Assembly (NCBI GenBank): GCA_020881915.1 | Contig: JAJFPB010000013.1 | Location: forward strand, 620,001 to 684,000 | Reading direction: 5' to 3' | DNA length: 64,000 bases | Source: Paramyrothecium sp. XJ0827 | Taxonomy: Eukaryota; Ascomycota; Sordariomycetes; Hypocreales; Stachybotryaceae | Part shown: in pieces, positions 10,859-22,641 of the stretch | How the letters are laid out: the number at the start of each line of letters is the position of its first letter | Position numbering within the stretch: the first letter of the stretch is position 1 | Made by a program: the position numbers and the translations under genes | Notes under the pieces: model-generated | Told to the model about the DNA's origin: nothing | Database searches by the model: none | What the model saw: the letters and a program-made list of their open reading frames with translations, nothing else

Positions 10859-11797
10859 AGTAAGTCAGTGCTATGCTTCTTGTTCGTTCGAAGACTGTCA
10901 AATGCAACTCAGACTTTCCCACCGGTCGTTTCGCATTTCCTCGAGGTCGGGTTTATCCACTCTTTCCAAGAGTATGTCAATTCAACAAGTATTGCCATGA
11001 AAAAGTACAGTTTATTCTGTTTTTATGGAATACGAAGTTGCAGAAACCCAGTAGTGAGCTTACGAGTGGCTAAAAGAATGGCCTTAGCCTCTTCTAGGAT
11101 GCCATAATGCTTATCCAGCCAGAGCAGCCATTTCGCGCACACGCATTCTATTTACTCAATTTTTACGATATGCGGTATGGATGCGTGACTAGCTATTCAG
11201 AGACCGTCTGCCAGGATTTAGATGTTCTTCCAATTGCTAGTATTGTGAAATTCTGGCACGGAGTTGTAACAGAAGCTATCAGCCTAATTATAGGATAGTA
11301 TGAGAACTTGAATCTATTCTGTGATTCTTTAAAGGTCCGTCAAGCCTGCTCAACAATCTCATTAGTGTCAAGTTATGTGTATTGGGTAGAAAAGCTTTTC
11401 TTGCTGAGCGCACGCAGGCCCCTGATGCCGAGGTGCCTCGAACTCTTACCCTTAGTTGCCAGATGAGAGAATCTGTTGAACGAAGTTTGATGGCAGTCTT
11501 ATCACGATGCATAAATGCCGCTACTCCCAAATTGTGCTAGGTAGGACCCTTAACAACTCAGGAACCGATTCTGCAGAGATACACTGACCAGGTAGGCAGA
11601 GGTCATGATGAGTAAGGAGGCACGGCTAGAAAGAGATACCGGTACTACTACTACTACTACTACTTCTCCCTTCCAGTAAGACCCTGCCGGTTCATCTTCT
11701 CTGCCTCTTCGTACTGTCCCTGAGACTGTAGCATTGACGCTAGTATACTTCCACAATGGATGAACGGTGTCCTAGAGCAATTATCAGGGGTTTAATT
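10859..11797. other. no recognisable gene; TAC microsatellite
   Basis: A short (TAC)n run lies at about 11643-11664. Other ORFs (for example 11107-11298) have no recognisable domain. Confidence 0.4.
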
Positions 11798-13148
11798 CTA
11801 GGAGATCGTCCAAAAAGTCCCCAACCTTATCCCAGAATGACCCTGTGGCGCAATATTAGACTGATTTCTGGTGATGGGGGATATGAACCTACTGTTCTTC
11901 CGACGGCACATTCGCTCGTCCAGGTCCTCCTTCGTCCTACGGTGCTCTGCCTCGATTTCACCCAAACGCCTCTCGTTCTCTTTCCTCTGCGCCTCCATGA
12001 CCTGACGATACTCCTCCTGCTTGCGGCTCATTTCTGCCCGGCTGGCTTTATCAGCCTCCATGCGCTGCCTCTCTCGTTGTTGTTGGTCCTTCAACGCTTT
12101 CTCTTGTCGGGCGATGCTAGCCTTATACTTCTCCCGTTCTCGCTCATATCGCTCAAGCTCCTTTGCGCGCTCCTCCTTCATCTCCTCGCAGAAAGCTTGA
12201 AACTCCTCTTCTTTGCGCTTGTCAACTTCCTTCAGTGTCTGAGTGAGTTTCTCTTGCTCCTCAGCACTATTCTTGATTTTCTCCTGTAGCATCTCGATCT
12301 CCTCTTTGAACTCCTGCTCCAGCTCATCATTACGCTCTTTGATCGCCTCCTGCAACCCGTTACGCATCGCAGCCAACTCAACCATGTGTTTCTTCCTCTC
12401 GCGAATTATTTCCGCATTGAGCTCATGTGCCGCGGCTGTCTCGTCAATGCCGTGACCCCTGTTGATGATCTCGTCTTGGATGTCCAATGTGACTGTTGTA
12501 TGCAGAGAGAGGATATAGCTAATGATATCCAAAGCCGACTCTCGCGTGTTCATGTAGCGGAAGACTTTGCTCCCCTTCTTGCACATATACCCCCAGTATT
12601 CCTCGGTCTTAATTAGTTCCGTCTCCCGGCGGTTACCGTCCTCGGTCGTAACGTTCGACCACATGGAGGTAGCGAGGACGATGGACTGATAGGCCGTCTC
12701 GCCGCAGAGCTTTTTGAACATGGCTAAGTTTCTACGGGCCGAACCAGCCATTTTCGGATCGGAGATACGATGGAGGAAGATGATCCCGTTCAGTCTGATG
12801 CCATTCTTGAAGGACATGCTCAGCCAATGAGCAATATCCTGAAGTACCTGTACATCTGACCGGTCGGTGTCGTCAAATCCAGGGGTGTCGATAAGGTGCA
12901 CGCAGAGGGAACGGTTATACATGAACGAGACATCTTCGACATCGGCAGTGCCTGGAGCGTATCAGCTACTTGCCTGCATGCGGTAAAAATATAGGGGCAA
13001 ACAAGGTGTATTACGAACAGGAGGGTAGACCATGCCCAATTTTTACTGACTTTCCACTGCAGGTTGAGATGAATGAGCTCTTGCCAACACCAGTAACGCC
13101 CATAATAGCGATATAGACATGATGAACTTGATTGTGTGCCCCATCTTG
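11798..13148 (-). CDS. AIG1/GIMAP-like GTPase with long coiled coil
   Basis: A cytosolic P-loop GTPase of the AIG1-like type found in many fungi. An exon at 13148-13019 reads HHVYIAIMGVTGVGKSSFI (G1 P-loop GVTGVGKSS) and KIGHGLPSC. A 67-bp intron (13018-12952) joins it in phase 1 to TADVEDVSF, restoring the usual switch I spacing. The last exon has G3 DTPGFDDTDRSD, then LNGIIFLHRISDPKMAGSARRNL and VLATSMWSNV. From about residue 210 to 400 there is a charged coiled coil rich in E, K and R. The two exons total 428 codons with no stop. The exon at 13148 follows a CTAG acceptor, so a further 5' exon probably exists; ATG at 13324-13322 is a candidate, but the join was not resolved. A role in innate immunity is only suggested by family and neighbourhood. 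Confidence 0.75.
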
Positions 13149-13329
13149 CTAGTGTCGGATTAAAACAACGAAAGTAAAAGAATGTTGGGGGTATATGTGT
13201 CCGTATGGTTAGAGGTTAGTTTGGAGATAGTTGAAGGGAGATAATGATATAGACCGAGCTGATATTTATCTGGAAGGATGGGGAGGCTCTCGTCAAGCTT
13301 TTCCAAGGAATTAGAGGTTGTCATATATA

Positions 13330-14317
13330 CCAGTACCTAACGCTACCAGGAATAAGGCTCTTTTTTACAGAATAAAGCCTCTTGAATCTAGACCGCTCAA
13401 GTTAGGTCATGAGAAACCCTTTGGCGGCAAGATCATATAATATTGCTAAATTAGTACCCTCGCCGTGTCCTTAAAAATAAGAATTTCTATTTGGTCACAG
13501 TAATCAATACCTCTTCCATGCGGGCCGGACCAGCAGGAGCGTCAGTATCTCAATCTCATGGGAATGTCTAGATGCAGACCCTAGGGCAGTTGGCAGATCA
13601 AATTGTTAGCTAAAATGCGGTTAGATTCTGAGTCGGGACCTAAAATTTGTATACACGTAGAATTATTGAGCGAAGTCAATGGAGCAGGAATGAAGCAGAG
13701 GCTTACACCACTGTATGCTATTACGTTAAGGTTATCCGCTTGATGTGATGAAGTTACTTTCCGCCAGTGTTTCGTTCTGGGCCTGGCTGGAGAGGATATA
13801 TTCGCAAGCCTCAACAGTCGTTGGAAACCTTGCAGGTATTTTAAAGAGAATGGCTGTTGTGAGAAACAATTCTATATATTCACCTAACTTGTTTCTGTTG
13901 CCAGTGTGGAAATAGCGCTCCCTGCACGATTTTAGTGCCTTTGCCTAATGACCGCCTGAACCTGCTGTCTGCCCGTGAGGCCGGCGGGCCCCTCCTGGTA
14001 TTAGAACACAAGAGTTCGGATGGGTCGACCAAGCTGCTATATTCACAATTGTGGTCCGACCCAAAGCTTGGTGGCATTTACAAGAAATGATAGTTCAGTA
14101 ACATTCATAAGATATGGGGTGGTTTGGTATGAGGAGAGATAGTTTAGTAGGATGTATTAGGAATGGCCAGTTTAGTAGTGTTATAATTAATGATAATTTG
14201 TATTGTTCAATAGGAATGGTGGCGTTCATAAGAAATGGTGGCGTTAAGGAACGAGCGTGGTCGGGGAAATCACATGAAACTGGGCCAATTAGAGATGACA
14301 AAGATAAAATTCCAATA
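13330..14317. other. no recognisable gene
   Basis: AT-leaning sequence with short ORFs only (for example 13880-14077 minus). No domain, TIR or intron pattern was seen before the MITE at 14318. Confidence 0.4.
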
Positions 14318-14513
14318 ACGTACATAATAAGCGAGTCGGACGCACAAGCGAGTCGGACACTTCGGTATTTTCTAGCAGCGAGTACATATAAAAAGTACCT
14401 AAAAATTGTTAAGGAGCACTAACAATTTTTAGGTACTTTACCCCACTATGCCCAGCCAAAAAGTACCGAAGTGTCTGACTCGCTTGTACGTCCGACTCGC
14501 TTATCGTGTACGT
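14318..14513. mobile_element. 196-bp foldback MITE with pogo-like ends
   Basis: The element begins ACGTACATAATAAGCGAGTC and ends with the matching inverted sequence GACTCGCTTATCGTGTACGT, flanked by TA on both sides (14316-14317 and 14514-14515). Each arm repeats the unit AAGCGAGTCGGAC, and an inner inverted pair centred near 14420 (AAAAAGTACCTAAAAATTGT and its complement) makes almost the whole element one hairpin. The arms resemble the ends of the pogo elements at 32232-35090 and 40588, so it was probably mobilised by a related transposase. It has no coding capacity. Confidence 0.85.
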
Positions 14514-15611
14514 TAATACACTCAGGTTTCTGGTTGGCTGTGATTTATTCCTGGCCGGCTCACGGGCCGGCCTTTATTTGATCTAATTCGTGACTGAGGT
14601 TGTCAATGACCTGGACCAGTGTAAAATACGCTAATAACTACACCGTGGGTGCGGTTCCACACTTTTACCGGTTGTTCAGCCACACGACGTAGGAGGAGGT
14701 GCGTGATAATCTAGTATTCTAGACAGGCTAAAACTGGAATAACTATCAAGTTCCCGACGCCTACTCTCATATGCAAGTAGATATGAATAGCCACTTCTAG
14801 TCGAATGGTCAGTGGCGCAGTGACGACACAAAAGTAAGTACCTTGCCAACATCGATACTTACGCTATGGGCTAGTAGCATGGCGATGAACCTTAAATGGA
14901 ATTTACCCGCCATCCCTATCTATTAGTGACATAAGTCTCACACCACTGGCGTGAGTTTACACTTTGGTGCTGTGGTCATTGACACTATCATATGCGAAAA
15001 TCTCACGCCACAATTCCAAAGCATCACCACCCGCTGGTTTATAGTACCAACGAAGGAAGCCAACACCGACCGGTCCGGCAACCCAAAGCTCGACACCATA
15101 TCGGTCGTGTTGTTGCAGAGGCACCTGTTAGGCGTGCACAAGTAAGTAAATGGCCTTCGAGACTTTCGCCACAGCCTTCATGAGTCACATGCTGACCCTT
15201 GCTAAATTGTTCTCTATTATTTGGTAGGAATGAAGGCATATTGTTCCGAAAATTACTCTTTTATACTACCTGGAACCTAACCATGGCATTTCAGCGTTCA
15301 ACAGCGGATCGTCAAACCACTTTCTTAAAGTCTGCATAATACAGCTTTTGGACAACCAATGAGTGCGGCTTCATGAAGCGACTATTGGAAGATGACTTGA
15401 TTTGCGTACTGCTTCAATTGTACTTGCATCTGTCAGCTGGAACAATGACTGCAGAGTCTATTTTTCAGCCTGGCAACAACATTTCACGGCGAAGCCGCGG
15501 GCTTGCAAGTTCTCAGCTTATCAGAGGAGCTGGAATGTCGGTGCGCCACAGAAATTGCGTCATGACGAGACCTCCAGTTTCTTGTAGTAATGGTGGGAAT
15601 ATATTTTGTAT
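14514..15611. other. no confident gene; possible spliced relic near 14.95-15.24 kb
   Basis: The plus-strand ORF 14951-15145 ends at a GTAAGT-type donor (near 15143) followed by a TAG acceptor about 85 bp later, which looks like a genuine exon/intron boundary. The 64 residues (IICENLTPQFQSITTRWFIV...) match nothing I recognise. The remainder is featureless. Confidence 0.25.
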
Positions 15612-15613
15612 TA

Positions 15614-17808
15614 CCATGCAGTACCCACCTGCCGGTCATACCCACCTACCGGTCAGCAAAAAAAGAATTTCCCCATACAAAATGTCCAACTTCACTTGCA
15701 CAGTGCTTAGCCAAAATTGAAGTTATTTACATGGAACAGATTGTGTCTTACTGAGAGTTTCATGCTGTTTCATGTTGGAATATTCATTTTTATTTTACAC
15801 AAGCAGTTTGGTCGCATGGCACTAATGTAAAATTTCTCAAAATGCCTCCTTCATCACCCAGCCTCCCCGAAATTTCATCAAGATTTTATCTATAGCAGCT
15901 TCCTTTAATCGCCTTGAAAATGCCTCAACAGTCTTATACAGAGAATGATGTCATTGAAGCTATACTGGATGTTACAGATAATCACCTCTCGCAGCACCAG
16001 GCCGCCCAGAAGCATGGAATGCCCCAAACCACTCTGTCTGACCGATTAAGAGGCCTACCGTCAAAGTCCGAGGTCACCCAACCTGCCCAGCTGTTATACA
16101 AATCCCAAGAGGCTAGATTAGTTACATGGATACTTCGACAAGAGGCCTTAGGCTGTGCTCCCTCTCACAGTCAAGTTCGCGCCACCGTCACTGCCCTCCT
16201 ACGACAACAAGGAAGGGAAAAGCCTGTCGGTGTACATTGGCTAGCCAGGTTCATGAAACGGCATCCATCCATAAAGACAAAGATAGGAAAACGTCAGGAG
16301 GCGTCGAGGTTCAATTGCTTTACCCCGACCGCCGTCAACTGGTACTTTGATATTCGGGAGAGAGAGTATGGCTGGATCAAACCCGAGAACACGGTTAATG
16401 TTGACGAGGGCGGTATCATGGCTGGATTTGGTGAGTATTGATCATTTCTGATACAAAACTTACCAATAAATTGCAAATCTAGGCTTGGATTCCTTGGTAA
16501 TTGGCAGTAGCGATCCCAGGAGGAAGGCCTTCCTCAAAGGCTCCCAGTCCCGCATTTGGACTAGTTTTATCGAAGCCGTCACTGCAGATGGCCGTCTTCT
16601 GAAGCCGGGGATTATCTTCAAAGGCAAAGAACTTCAGCAGCAGTGGTTTATCGATGAGTTCAACAAGATCGCCGACTGGTATTATATCACGTCCGACAAC
16701 GGCTGGACAGACAACCATATCGCGGTCGAGTGGCTCAAAGAGGTTTATCTGCCCCAAACCCAGCCAGCAGATGAGTCTGATGCAAGGCTCATCATATTAG
16801 ATGGCCATGGGAGCCATGTATCTGTGGGTGTCTACCTGTTCTGGATCAGAAATACCGCTGAATGAAAATCCAGGATGGGTGGATGGCCACGTGTTTTCTG
16901 AACAACGTGTATTGCTGTTACCTGCCTGCACATTGCTCTCATGGCCTACAGCCACTGGATAATGGCGTTTTCAACGCATCCAAGGCTGCCTATCGCAAAG
17001 AACTCCAAAGTTGACAAGCCTGACGGATTCTGCGCCAGTGGACAAGGTCAACTTCATCAAGGCTTATGCCAAAGCCAGGGAAGTGGGTATGACGAAGAAA
17101 AACGTACTTTCAGGCTGGAGAGTAACTGGAAATTGGCCGATTTCACGACGGAAAGCACTCATACATCCCGAGATACAGCCAGACAAGAAGGAAACGACGC
17201 CTGGATCAGACGGCCACAGAGACGGGCAAGTCGATTCTGATAATACGCCAAAGACCAGCCGTCACATCAGAGACCTGGGGAAGGACAAGAGCCCCACCAC
17301 CAGAAGGCGGTATTCTGTGATATCGAAAGGGTTTGAAGTCCAAGAGTCAAAGATCGCCTCTCTGAGCACCAGAATAGCCAGCCTGGAGGAGGAAGTTGGC
17401 CGGTTGAATAGAGGCAAGAAGAGAAAGGCGATACCGAACCCCAATAAGAAATTTATGACGCTGGCAGAGGCTCTAGCGGCTGGTGACACTGTTTCAGAGC
17501 CAAACGAAGCAATTGAAGGGGCGGATGTTGTTGAGGATGTGATCGAGGTGGGAGGGATGGAAGAAGATGAGAGGTCAAATTCGGGAGAGGAAGAATTAGG
17601 TGTCGTACGCACCCGCACAGGGCGTGAGGTTAAAAGACCTAGAAAATATTGAAATCTGTTCAATTCTAAACTAAATTCCGTAAATCATTTTATCCTTATT
17701 CCTTTCCGTGAGTTTTCCCCATGGGGTTGAAAAGTTGCATTTTGTATGGGGAAATTCTTTTTTTGCTGACCGGTAGGTGGGTATGACCGGCAGGTGGGTA
17801 CTGCATGG
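15614..17808 (+). mobile_element. pogo-like element with 71-bp perfect TIRs
   Basis: The ends carry a perfect inverted repeat of about 71 bp, beginning CCATGCAGTACCCACCTGCC on both strands and containing two copies of ACCBRCCGGTCA-like units, and flanked by TA (15612-15613 and 17809-17810). Perfect TIRs imply a recent insertion or gene conversion. One transposase gene fills the interior. The family differs from the pogo elements at 2-3 kb and 32-40 kb in both termini and protein sequence. Confidence 0.85.
15920..17652 (+). pseudogene. pogo-type DDE transposase, three exons, one base lost
   Basis: Exons are 15920-16430, 16483-16823 and 16874-17652, with 52- and 50-bp introns (GTGAGT..CTAG, GTGGGT..CCAG). 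The phases agree: the first two exons total exactly 284 codons. The N-terminus has a psq-type helix-turn-helix (LSQHQAAQKHGMPQTTLSDRL) and a CENP-B-like second domain (GVHWLARFMKRHP). The DDE core shows NVDEGGIMAGF, LIILDGHGSHVS and HGLQPLDNGVF. The C-terminus is a leucine-rich coiled coil and an acidic tail. One base is missing near 17010, between KELQS and TSLTDSAP, which shifts the last 210 codons. Apart from that the gene is clean, so the break is recent or could be a sequencing error. Confidence 0.85.
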
Positions 17809-17810
17809 TA

Positions 17811-19887
17811 ACTACTAAGGACTCAATTATAAGGTATTCTCATGCAGTAAGACTCAAGTATATACAAGGTGCGCCACCGGGGGCCACTATCACGGTGAGT
17901 GCTAGGCGTAGATACCCCCACCTAGTCCTCTACTCTAACCCACAATCAAGAGGGTATCCTTTGACGATGGTGAGCCCTTTAGAGCAGTGTCTATCCTATC
18001 CTCCAGTGATGTGCCGGGAGTGGATAGCATGGACAGCTCATAGTTCCTACTCACAGCTGACCCTTAACCATCAGAAGATATCAAAGAACAGGCTATATCG
18101 GGTATTGGAACTTTCACTGACGCTGTAGATTCGATATCCATTTCGAATCACGAGAACCCTGACCCGGTCCAGGCCACTGCCTTCGATACAACCTTGGAGA
18201 CCTCCCCACATGTGGGGAATGGCGAGCCAGATACAGTCGGGCACCTCGCACAAGAGCTGGCAGAACTGTCAAGGGCAAGGATCACGACCATCGTGAATAA
18301 CTTCACGGTTGCCATGAACTCTAAATCACAGGCAGCATCCTGCTGCCTAGACGATCGGCAGACTGAACATGAGCATAATAGACCGACTCTCGTCGCTCCT
18401 TTAGATAGAAAATCAAGTGCTCATTTAATCTTGACTGTCCATCCGTGCATGCAATAAGGTGGAGCGCCCCGTGTTTGAAATGCGTAGCCGCGGGTTGTTG
18501 ACCTGGGAAGGGAACTCAGATTTCCACAACGACAACCAATCCTGCTCTTCACAGCCATGGCCAAAGTCAATACTTGGGAGGACATGTTCACACCATCTAC
18601 GGCGCTTTCGTGGCTCGGCAAAATCTGATGCAATGCATTTGAGGCTATACGAGGAGCACTTAAACCGGCAGGTCATTCGCGATTGGATAACACACAGACT
18701 TTTCACACAACAGCCAGAACGGCCTCTAGAGGGTTGCGAGGTCTAATTCGTTATAGAAGACTCAGCGGCGTGGAAGAGAGGAAGCAAAAATATATACGAG
18801 GCTGTAGGTTTATCTCCTCAGTGCCCACAAGCCTCAATTCCCGTACTGACAGCAGGGTCGGTCCAATTAAAATGCCTCAAAAAAGAGGTACTTTATTGCC
18901 TACCTAATTTCTATTATGATAGAAGTACTAGTAATTCCTGTTGTTATAAAGAGGAACCTTGCACACGCTACACTAATAATCAGATTTTGGTCGAGTGATA
19001 TGACAAAAGCCTCACAACTGCATATGTTTCAAGTACCGAAACGTGCGGCATGACTGGAACTTCCCACTCCCAGGCCATCACATGTCAGCAGCATCCACTC
19101 GTACCGCAGCACACCCACCAATTGAATAGCCGCAACCTGCGGTCTGAACCTTGAGAGCCTGAACAAGTGCTTTAAGCTCACAGTTCAGAAGCAATTCAAT
19201 TGAATCTGCAGCCTCTAAGGTCATCATTACAGATGTTGACGCGACGAAGAAGCCATAAAATAAGAAGGCTTCTTAGTATTATCGATAAACAAGCCAAGGC
19301 CAGCCTTGTCAGCCCACCTGACGTTTAATGTGCCACTACCAGCCGTCGTAAGCTAAGTCACCGCGCAAAGTGGCGCTTCGCCGAGCTATGGCAAGCCTTA
19401 CTATCTCTGGCCAAGATACAACGCGTGCATACAAAGAAGAGCTTACGTACTTGAAGCCCTGTATTTCCTGAAGTCTTCATGTTCATGAAGTGGGTCAGCA
19501 ATGGTGGAATGCATACTCCAGCAAATGTAGCTAATAGTGATGTATGACATGCAGACTGTGATATGATCACCATGACGATCGTTGGACGGGGTTTGACATG
19601 TGGTCTAAAATTATGTTTGTCATAGTTTCGCAAACCTGCCGCAATTAAGAGTTTACTCTCCATAGGCCTAAACTGTTCGAGATCGCAGGAGGCTCGGATG
19701 ACATGGAGCTCAGTACGAAAGACCTGGGAGAACCCGGAATTCAGACAATCCTCCAACTCCGGAGACCCGCAACTCTGCAAATATAAAACAATGGTCGGCT
19801 CCCTCCCAGATCGTTCACTCCTAGCCCAGCTCCAAGCCCATCATCTTACTTTGAGTTGCAACATCTGAGAAGACCAGCAGATATCCG
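17811..19887. other. 2-kb stretch without a confident gene
   Basis: ORFs of 70-140 codons occur on both strands, for example 18194-18457 plus (METSPHVGNGEP...) and 19358-19780 minus, without a recognised domain. The last 80 bp before 19888 look like a 5' leader (C-rich, AACATCTGAG). Confidence 0.35.
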
Positions 19888-22368
19888 ATGTCTACCCTAG
19901 CATTTGGTGGCCGGGAGGACCCTGATCATCCCCTTCCATGGTACTACAATCCCAACATCTTCTTCCGAGATTCTGACGCAGACCCGGACTCGATCCCGAA
20001 CATTCCGACGTTTGACAAGACGACTTACATCTGGTGTTCTGTGAAAAACCTGGGTAATTCTTCCATTACAGGCGGCAAGCTCGAGTTCTTCTGGTCTCTT
20101 CCGACGACCCTTCCCAGCCCTGGAGGAAGCACCTGGATAGGTGAAAGCACCTTTGACCTGAACCCTGGAGAAACTACAAACGTCGCATGCCACATCCCCT
20201 GGCTACCCCAAGCTGGCCATCAATGCGTGATCTGTCAAGTATTCCCACAGTCACCGCCACCAGGCTTCAGGACAGATACCACGCATTGGACTGTCGACAG
20301 CGTACTCGTGGCCCAGCACAACCTCGATGTGTCTTTTCCATCGATCCATAATTCACGCCTCCAGCAACCACTCATCACTTCTTTTTTGGCGGAAGGGCTC
20401 CAAGATGACCAGTTGACGTCCTTATCTGTCCGAGTAGCACCACCAGGATTACTTGCTTTCACCTTAAAGGACACACGACTACACAGGCAGTTCCACCGCG
20501 ACGTGGGTCCTAGCCTTCACGTGGGGCTTGTTGCTGACTATGCTTGCGGCGATCCATTACCAGACGTCAGCACGTTTGAACGCACACTCTCGTTGAGGGA
20601 TTTGAAAGCAGGCCGCCGGCATCAAGTCCATTTGATGATCGGATTTCCTGAAGGCTCCCGCGAGTCTTCCGCAGCACTCTTCTTCGTGGAGCAACTCGAC
20701 CGCAAACAGAATGTTGTAGGAGGTCTAGCGATCATAGCCCTAAGTAGTCGAGTCCAAGTGCTCGATCCTGTCATACCAGCTCTACCCGCGGTCTCAATCC
20801 CTGTCAGTATTCCCAGTCGCCCATACTCCACCTTTCCGGCTGTTGGAATCATGATGCTCGACGGCCTCTTCGTCACGAACCTCGCCTTTCAATTTATCAA
20901 CACCGAGATACGAAACGACAGTAACTCAACTCTCGAGAATGTCTCAATGTACATCGAAGGCTTTTCGGACCCTAGCATTGTCCTCACTAGGTCACATACC
21001 GCAATTCCGGGGAGTCAGATGCTGCCGTCGCCGAGCACTTCAAAAGCGGTCTTTGCAGCAGATTTCACGAACGCCACGCCAGGAGAGACCCGAGTTGCCT
21101 TTGTGGTCCAGCAGATCGATGGAGCTTCAGTCAAGAAAGTCCGCATCATCAAGAAGATCTTTGTGTTTGGTGGCCACTTCGATCCAGCTTCTAAGACCTT
21201 TACCGCAAAGGTCCCGCAAGGGACCTTTGAGTTGCACGTCAACTCCATCATCACCGCAGAGAAAGAACCCTGCAGTTGCGGCCCTGATGGGCAGAGACCT
21301 CGCCCTGACCCGGTCTTGATCCGGAGCGCCACTTTGACTTGGTTGCCCTCAAGTCCGTACCATGGGACACATGGCCCACTCCCGTTCGAAGACCCATGGG
21401 AAAAAGTCCTCGAAGGCGCTCTTGCAGCGCTACTGGTCATTGCCGCTCTTGCGTCTTTCATCTTCTGCAGAGGTGTAGGTGGGGGCAGCAGTGAGGGCGG
21501 CAGCGGTATCAATGAGGGAGGCCCAGTCGGTACCGGCGGATCGCCAAGCAGTAGCCCTGAGGGGGTGGCTGACAACAAGGATCCAACTGCTCACTGTACC
21601 AATTGCCAGTCGGGCTCATTTGGAATTAGTGCTCCACTCTGGGTTACACTATTGGCTGGTGGTATAATTACAGCAATTATTGCCTACGAGCAAGACGATG
21701 CTGATCTCTTTGACCGCGGCCGCATCCAGACTGTTCCGGAAGAAGGGGAAATGACAACTTCAGAGGTCGTGCACTATACTGTTGACTACCATCAAGCGCC
21801 TTCCCCTGGAACTCCGTTCGGAGGGAAAATCAATTGGAACTATGCTCGCACACTCGATAGTGGCCGCACGCTTATTCATCACGCCGCAGATGAATGGCGG
21901 AACAGACACGTCCTCAAAGAGCGGACTCTTACGGTAGATGGTGTCCACAAGGACGACGGCCTCTACGACCATCTTGCAAGGCGACCCCTCAACATCACCG
22001 CAACGTTCACATCGCCCTCAGGCGAGCTGTACAAGGGCTCTTCGCTCTATGTGGTGGCCTTGCTACGCCTGAGTACATCGAAGACTGAGAAGCTCCTTGA
22101 ATTGCGTGATCAAGGGGACGAGAAGAATGGCATCGAACCGAACACGGGGACTTACATAGGAGACTTTGGGCGCATTCAGGCCGGTACCTATTACCTTCTG
22201 GTATTTGCGCAGAACGTGAACAATGTTCCAGAAGGAACAGAGCCCAGAAAGGCTGCTCGGACTATTGGTGGGATGCTGCTGACGGACCAGTTTACACTGG
22301 GGCTTAATGGTTCGCCATGCGCTTTGCATCACGATGCAGTGATTACTTCGAGGGGTCTCCCTGGGTGA
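19888..22368 (+). CDS. intronless 826-aa membrane protein with CARDB-like N-terminus
   Basis: A single uninterrupted ORF from ATG 19888. Residues about 1-130 read like a bacterial-type CARDB/immunoglobulin-like module: PNIFFRDSDADPDSIPNIPTFDK, an aromatic-rich strand with VKNLGN, then a LEFFWSLP strand. Residues 130-480 continue as beta-rich repeats with no signal peptide. Two hydrophobic segments (about 506-527, VLEGALAALLVIAALASFIF, and 580-600, WVTLLAGGIITAIIAYEQ) flank a Gly/Ser-rich loop. A further beta domain (about 625-826) contains TATFTSPSGELYKGSSLYV and GTYYLLVFAQNV. There is no intron in 2.5 kb, unusual beside multi-exon neighbours and compatible with transfer from bacteria. Function is unknown; the CARDB assignment is a reading of pattern, not a search. 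Confidence 0.8.
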   Translation: MSTLAFGGREDPDHPLPWYYNPNIFFRDSDADPDSIPNIPTFDKTTYIWCSVKNLGNSSITGGKLEFFWSLPTTLPSPGGSTWIGESTFDLNPGETTNVACHIPWLPQAGHQCVICQVFPQSPPPGFRTDTTHWTVDSVLVAQHNLDVSFPSIHNSRLQQPLITSFLAEGLQDDQLTSLSVRVAPPGLLAFTLKDTRLHRQFHRDVGPSLHVGLVADYACGDPLPDVSTFERTLSLRDLKAGRRHQVHLMIGFPEGSRESSAALFFVEQLDRKQNVVGGLAIIALSSRVQVLDPVIPALPAVSIPVSIPSRPYSTFPAVGIMMLDGLFVTNLAFQFINTEIRNDSNSTLENVSMYIEGFSDPSIVLTRSHTAIPGSQMLPSPSTSKAVFAADFTNATPGETRVAFVVQQIDGASVKKVRIIKKIFVFGGHFDPASKTFTAKVPQGTFELHVNSIITAEKEPCSCGPDGQRPRPDPVLIRSATLTWLPSSPYHGTHGPLPFEDPWEKVLEGALAALLVIAALASFIFCRGVGGGSSEGGSGINEGGPVGTGGSPSSSPEGVADNKDPTAHCTNCQSGSFGISAPLWVTLLAGGIITAIIAYEQDDADLFDRGRIQTVPEEGEMTTSEVVHYTVDYHQAPSPGTPFGGKINWNYARTLDSGRTLIHHAADEWRNRHVLKERTLTVDGVHKDDGLYDHLARRPLNITATFTSPSGELYKGSSLYVVALLRLSTSKTEKLLELRDQGDEKNGIEPNTGTYIGDFGRIQAGTYYLLVFAQNVNNVPEGTEPRKAARTIGGMLLTDQFTLGLNGSPCALHHDAVITSRGLPG

Positions 22369-22641
22369 AGGGGAAAGCGCTAAACTAATGGAATTCAAGG
22401 CTGGATTAAGGAGTGTTGTTGGATTACGCAGGGATGCTGAGTGCAGTTAACAATTTATTGTTGTAATTATTATTTTTCTTCTCGTAGTCGAATAACCTTT
22501 AAGGCCTTATATCTTCGACTGATTCTTTCTAGGACTTGAGTCCTAGAGTCCTAGATGATAGTCCTATGATTTGAGTTTTAGGACGTCAAACTTTAACTTT
22601 AAACTTGAACCTTAATGCTGAAGTTAAGGGGGTTGAGGTGT

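Noticed and set aside
11756..12289. Plus-strand leucine-rich ORF
   Set aside because: Antisense of the GTPase coiled coil; leucine-rich composition is the mirror of its Glu/Lys codons.
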